A stretch of DNA of 64,000 nt, taken from assembly GCA_041645435.1 (NCBI GenBank), contig JBAZQB010000001.1, positions 711,585 to 775,584 of the forward strand, in the 5' to 3' direction. The notes beneath the pieces are model-generated. The model worked only from the letters and a program-made list of their open reading frames with translations. It made no database searches and had not been told where the DNA came from. Shown here piece by piece: positions 61,286 to 64,000 of this stretch. The position numbers were made by a program, and so were the translations under genes. How positions within the stretch are numbered: position 1 is the stretch's first letter; every line of letters begins with the position of its first letter. Source of the DNA: Methanoregula sp. (GTDB lineage Archaea; Halobacteriota; Methanomicrobia; Methanomicrobiales; Methanospirillaceae).

Positions 61286-61441
61286 TCAGGGGGGTTCCAC
61301 GCAACAGCGATCCCTGCTGGTTATATGGATATCTGCGATTTTAAAGGAATTGGTGAGTCGGATTCTGAAGAGGGACTCTGCATTTTTGGGGTTTCTGATC
61401 ATACCTGCGATTGTACCTGCCAACGATTCATCAGTGTTCAT
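61286..61441 (-). CDS. Possible small protein coupled to the HTH-PAS gene (uncertain)
   Basis: A 51-codon frame begins at ATG 61441, overlapping the stop codon of the HTH-PAS gene in an ATGA arrangement, and would end at 61286 before the response regulator. Its residues start MNTDESLAGTIAGMIRNP. It could be a coupled small gene or simply chance; the sequence has no recognised domain. Alternatively it is the leftover of a longer C-terminus of the upstream PAS protein, which ends abruptly. Confidence 0.25.
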   Translation of the reverse strand: MNTDESLAGTIAGMIRNPKNAESLFRIRLTNSFKIADIHITSRDRCCVEPP

Positions 61442-62841
61442 CGCCGGGGGTGAATCGGGTTATTAAGATTCCGGTAGAGCGTGATGGCATCGTTTGAAGA
61501 ATTCACGATAGAGGCAAGGACAGAATGCAGCAGTTCTGATTCTTTTTTCGGGGTAAGATCTTCATAGACAATGAATTGCTCACCGCTCTGAAGAGTGGCC
61601 CGGTAAAAGTTGACGGGCCGGACGGTTCCGTCTTTGCAGGTGACCGGAAACACACAGGGTCTGACCTCGTCAGTTATTGGTTGTGCAGGATCTTCTCTCC
61701 CGATGAGCTTTACCTCTTCATCAGAAATACCGGAAAACACCTTTTTGAACCAGTCTTTTTCCGTAGGTATATCATCAAGGGTGTATCCGAAGAGCCGGGT
61801 AAATTTTTCATTGATGTACAGGTAATTGCCCGAACCATCCATAATGGAGATGGGGAACGGGGAGTGATCGGTAATCATGTGGAAACGCTCTTCACTTTCA
61901 CGGATCTTTTGCGCTTGCTGCCGCTCGGTGTTGATATCACGACCTACGGATTGACATTCGATCAGAATTCCCGCATTGTTAAAAAGCCCTCGCGTATTCC
62001 ACTGGTACCAGCGGGAATGTCCCTGAGTACCGATTAATCGCAGGTCAGAAGATGTGGTTGGTTTATCGGGGGTGAGTCGGGCGATCTGTTCTTTTATAAC
62101 GGCGATATCTTCCGGAAACACGTATGAGAAGATGCTCTCATTCTGTACGGCACTCCCGGAAATTCCCATAAAACGACTGAACGATTCGTTGACAAACGTA
62201 ATATTTCCTTCCGGGCGCCACCGGCAGATCACATCTGTCTGATCCTGCACGATCGCACGATACCGCCGTTCCGAGATCCTCAGGGATTCTTCGAACCGGA
62301 TCTGTTGTGTGATATCTTCTCCAATGATTGTGATACCCTCATCCATAGTATCAAATACCGTTGGGATAAGGCGCACCCGGTAATGGCGATCTTCATTCTG
62401 CCGGGTAATACTAAACTCGCGCTGGATTTCCCCGTTCTTCTGGATCTCCTCAACAACTTCGGGAATAGCAAGACGGGTAATGAGGGGGGACTTTACGTTC
62501 CCAATCAGATTTCCAACAAGCATTTCACGAGACATGCCAAGGATGCGGAGTGCATTCTCATTCGCATCGAGCACGTGCATTTCATTATCGATCAGGAGGA
62601 TAATGTCTGCGGAAAATTTCAGCATTGCTGATATCGGCATTTTCTGTGAAAAGGTGTAGACCTTTGCCGGGCCGATCGTATTCATATGGACTTCCCCGGA
62701 AATGAGAAGAATTTCAAGATATTTTGCTGTTGAGTTCCGGTTCAATTCAAGTTTTTCGGCAAGGTCACTTATGGTGAGACCATTGCGATGGAGACGAAGA
62801 AGACTTTTTATCTTTTTTATGGTTTTCTTGCGGGTATCCAT
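61438..62841 (-). CDS. Winged-helix plus triple-PAS regulator
   Basis: A 467-residue protein. Residues 1-70 form a winged helix-turn-helix (KSLLRLHRNGLTISDLAEKL and NRNSTAKYLEILLISGEVHM), followed by three PAS domains at about 75-185, 195-310 and 320-435; their caps are IIGEDITQQIRF, SVGRDINTERQQ and IVYEDLTPKKES. The tail SELLHSVLASIVNSSNDAIT is how a fourth PAS or a kinase region normally begins, but the chain stops 16 residues later. It is therefore either a DNA-binding sensor without a kinase or a truncated hybrid. The pattern HTH then PAS is widespread in Methanomicrobiales. It lies upstream of a response regulator and divergent from fdhA, so formate or redox signals are conceivable. Confidence 0.82.
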   Translation of the reverse strand: MDTRKKTIKKIKSLLRLHRNGLTISDLAEKLELNRNSTAKYLEILLISGEVHMNTIGPAKVYTFSQKMPISAMLKFSADIILLIDNEMHVLDANENALRILGMSREMLVGNLIGNVKSPLITRLAIPEVVEEIQKNGEIQREFSITRQNEDRHYRVRLIPTVFDTMDEGITIIGEDITQQIRFEESLRISERRYRAIVQDQTDVICRWRPEGNITFVNESFSRFMGISGSAVQNESIFSYVFPEDIAVIKEQIARLTPDKPTTSSDLRLIGTQGHSRWYQWNTRGLFNNAGILIECQSVGRDINTERQQAQKIRESEERFHMITDHSPFPISIMDGSGNYLYINEKFTRLFGYTLDDIPTEKDWFKKVFSGISDEEVKLIGREDPAQPITDEVRPCVFPVTCKDGTVRPVNFYRATLQSGEQFIVYEDLTPKKESELLHSVLASIVNSSNDAITLYRNLNNPIHPRR

Positions 62842-63270
62842 TCATTAAAACAACGTGCTTTACTATAAAAAAACATGCCATGGCATTCCGGTATACGATA
62901 CCTGGTTTGATCTCTGCCTGAATGGGAAAAATCTTCGACGTATTTAGCGAATAGTTTTTCATACCGGTTCAAGTATTCCCAAAAAAAGGGGTGCATTAAC
63001 CAGCTATTCTTGCAATGCAGATATGCAATGCAGACATGCAATGCAATTGCATCCGATTTCACAGATATGAGCATATTTTCAGAAAAAACGTGTGCGTTAG
63101 TCACGATTTGATGAGGTCAATTTTCGGAAAAACAATTATTTTAGATTAATATGGGTACCAAGTAAAATTTTTTAAAATTCGCATGAAGAACCGTTTGGAG
63201 GCTTTTTACGCAAAAATTTCATAAAGTTTAAAGGGGGTCGGTCAGACTTTCAATCGTAATAGGTGTGTGA
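62842..63270. promoter_or_regulatory. Divergent intergenic region controlling fdhA and the HTH-PAS gene
   Basis: This 430-bp AT-rich space has no gene. It holds the tandem repeats at 63011-63049, a likely fdhA TATA box near 63225-63232 (AGTTTAAA), and AGGTGTGTGA just before ATG 63271 as a ribosome site. The distance from TATA box to start gives a short leader. Regulation of formate dehydrogenase by a factor binding the repeats is a plausible model. Confidence 0.5.
63011..63049. repeat. Three tandem 13-bp repeats (TGCAATGCAGATA type)
   Basis: TGCAATGCAGATA (63011-63023), TGCAATGCAGACA (63024-63036) and TGCAATGCAATTG (63037-63049) follow each other without a gap. Each contains the inverted half TGCAATGCA, which reads TGCATTGCA on the other strand. 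They lie in the divergent intergenic space, 170 bp from the HTH-PAS start and 222 bp from fdhA, and look like an operator array. Confidence 0.6.
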
Positions 63271-64000
63271 ATGGAAGTAAAATACGTACCAACTACGTGT
63301 CCGTACTGCGGAACCGGGTGCGGCTTTAACCTTGTTGTCAAGGACAAGAAGGTAGTCGGAGTCGCTCCCTGGAATCGTAACCCTGTCAACGAAGGCAAGC
63401 TCTGCCCCAAGGGGAACTATGCATGGGAATTTGTCAACAGCCCGGATCGACTGACCAAGCCGCTCATCAAGAAGGATGGCAAGTTTGTCGAGGCCAGCTG
63501 GGACGAGGCTTACAAGCTGATAGTCTCGAAGTTCAAGTCTTACAAGGGTGAAGAGATGGCATGCCTCTCATCAGCCCGTGTCTCTAACGAAGAGAACTAC
63601 CTGATGCAGAAGTTCGCCCGCGCTGTTTTAAAGACTCCCAACATCGACCACTGTGCCCGGCTCTGCCATGCATCGACCGTTGTCGGGCTCGCCGGCGCGT
63701 TCGGCTCCGGTGCAATGACCCAGTCAATCGCAGACATTGCCGAATCAAAGTGCCTCCTTGTGATCGGCACCAACACGTTCGAGCAGCACCCGCTGATCGG
63801 GCGCCGCATTATGCAGGCGAAAAAGAACGGTGCAAAGATCATCTACGCCGACCCGCGGCTCACGGCAACCGGGAAGCAGGCCGACCTGTTCTTACAGTTC
63901 TACTCCGGTACCGATGTGGCATTACTGAACTGCTTCATGCAGCTGATCCTCAAGAACGGCTGGGAGAACAAGGACTTTGTCAAGAACCGGACCAAGGATT
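63271..64000 (+). CDS. fdhA: Formate dehydrogenase alpha subunit, N-terminal part (runs off the window)
   Basis: The first 243 codons of a molybdopterin oxidoreductase. MEVKYVPTTCPYCGTGCGFNLVV with a later LCPKGNYAWEF is the 4Fe-4S motif of FdhA, followed by WDEAYKLIVSKF and DHCARLCHASTVVGLAGAFGSGAM, where the cofactor-ligating cysteine or selenocysteine position (here C in ARLCHAS) is cysteine. IADIAESKCLLVIGTNTFEQHPLIGRRI and IIYADPRLTATGKQADLFLQ are cofactor-binding segments. In methanogens FdhAB passes electrons from formate to F420 or to the heterodisulfide reductase complex. The motif set excludes formylmethanofuran dehydrogenase. The gene continues to the right, presumably with fdhB. 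Confidence 0.92.
   Translation, partial: MEVKYVPTTCPYCGTGCGFNLVVKDKKVVGVAPWNRNPVNEGKLCPKGNYAWEFVNSPDRLTKPLIKKDGKFVEASWDEAYKLIVSKFKSYKGEEMACLSSARVSNEENYLMQKFARAVLKTPNIDHCARLCHASTVVGLAGAFGSGAMTQSIADIAESKCLLVIGTNTFEQHPLIGRRIMQAKKNGAKIIYADPRLTATGKQADLFLQFYSGTDVALLNCFMQLILKNGWENKDFVKNRTKD

Noticed and set aside
62817..63104. Minus-strand 95-codon frame in the fdhA upstream region
   Set aside because: It includes the 13-bp repeats as codons and overlaps the HTH-PAS start; the repeats are better explained as DNA sites.

Overview
The window looks like a chromosomal segment of a hydrogenotrophic and formate-using methanogen of the order Methanomicrobiales, most like the Methanoregula group; the genus is an inference. 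The supporting genes are coenzyme F430 biosynthesis (cfbA, cfbE, cfbD, cfbB), the methanogenesis marker 9 protein, formylmethanofuran:H4MPT formyltransferase, an archaeal five-subunit CODH/ACS (ACDS) complex, archaeosine RaSEA, CobY, FtsZ, and formate dehydrogenase at the right edge. Archaeal TATA-like boxes sit about 25 bp upstream of several starts, many of them apparently leaderless, while genes inside operons often have Shine-Dalgarno sites. Base composition is near 50% GC and gene density is high, with no insertion sequence, prophage or CRISPR array seen.

Layout. 0-2.4 kb: ftsZ (cut at the left edge) behind a small ribbon-helix-helix gene with a palindromic upstream site, then cobD-like and cobY. 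2.4-8.3 kb: a TIGR00300/ornithine cyclodeaminase-type enzyme, RaSEA, a surface protein, tRNA-Ser(UGA), and hypC-hypA-hypE. 8.3-12.9 kb: a histidine kinase, then an overlapping operon of methanogenesis marker 9, a CitG-like protein and DUF447, and a nuclease-like protein. 13.0-18.2 kb: the F430 operon, ilvE and tRNA-Glu(UUC), followed by about 670 bp of AT-rich non-coding DNA with dyads and short repeats. 18.9-21.9 kb: a zinc-ribbon membrane protein and a canonical serS. 22.1-33.5 kb: cooC1, cooC2, cdhA, cdhB, cdhC, cdhD, cdhE, a RACo-type corrinoid activator and a methyltransferase. 33.6-43.1 kb: PEGA-domain surface proteins, a DedA protein, a MptG-like GHMP protein, a DUF2148 ferredoxin protein, small membrane proteins, and ftr overlapping a 5-formyl-THF cyclo-ligase family gene. 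43.3-54.4 kb: accessory genes (two alpha/beta hydrolases, a LytS-type kinase, a frameshifted membrane-anchored methyltransferase, a stand-alone condensation-type acyltransferase, and three secreted lipoproteins). 54.7-58.2 kb: grpE-dnaK-dnaJ. 58.4-64.0 kb: an M23 lipoprotein, a YciI protein, a response regulator, an HTH-PAS protein, and the start of fdhA.

How the genes fit together. Cfb proteins make F430 for methyl-CoM reductase. HypCAE matures NiFe hydrogenases. Ftr and FdhA belong to the CO2/formate-to-methane path. CODH/ACS, helped by the two CooC-type nickel ATPases and probably reactivated by the RACo-type protein, makes acetyl-CoA for biomass. The most interesting parts are the RACo gene in an archaeal ACDS cluster, the marker-9/CitG/DUF447 operon, the CdrS-like regulator at ftsZ with its palindrome, the ftr/cyclo-ligase pair, and the 13-bp tandem repeats upstream of fdhA.
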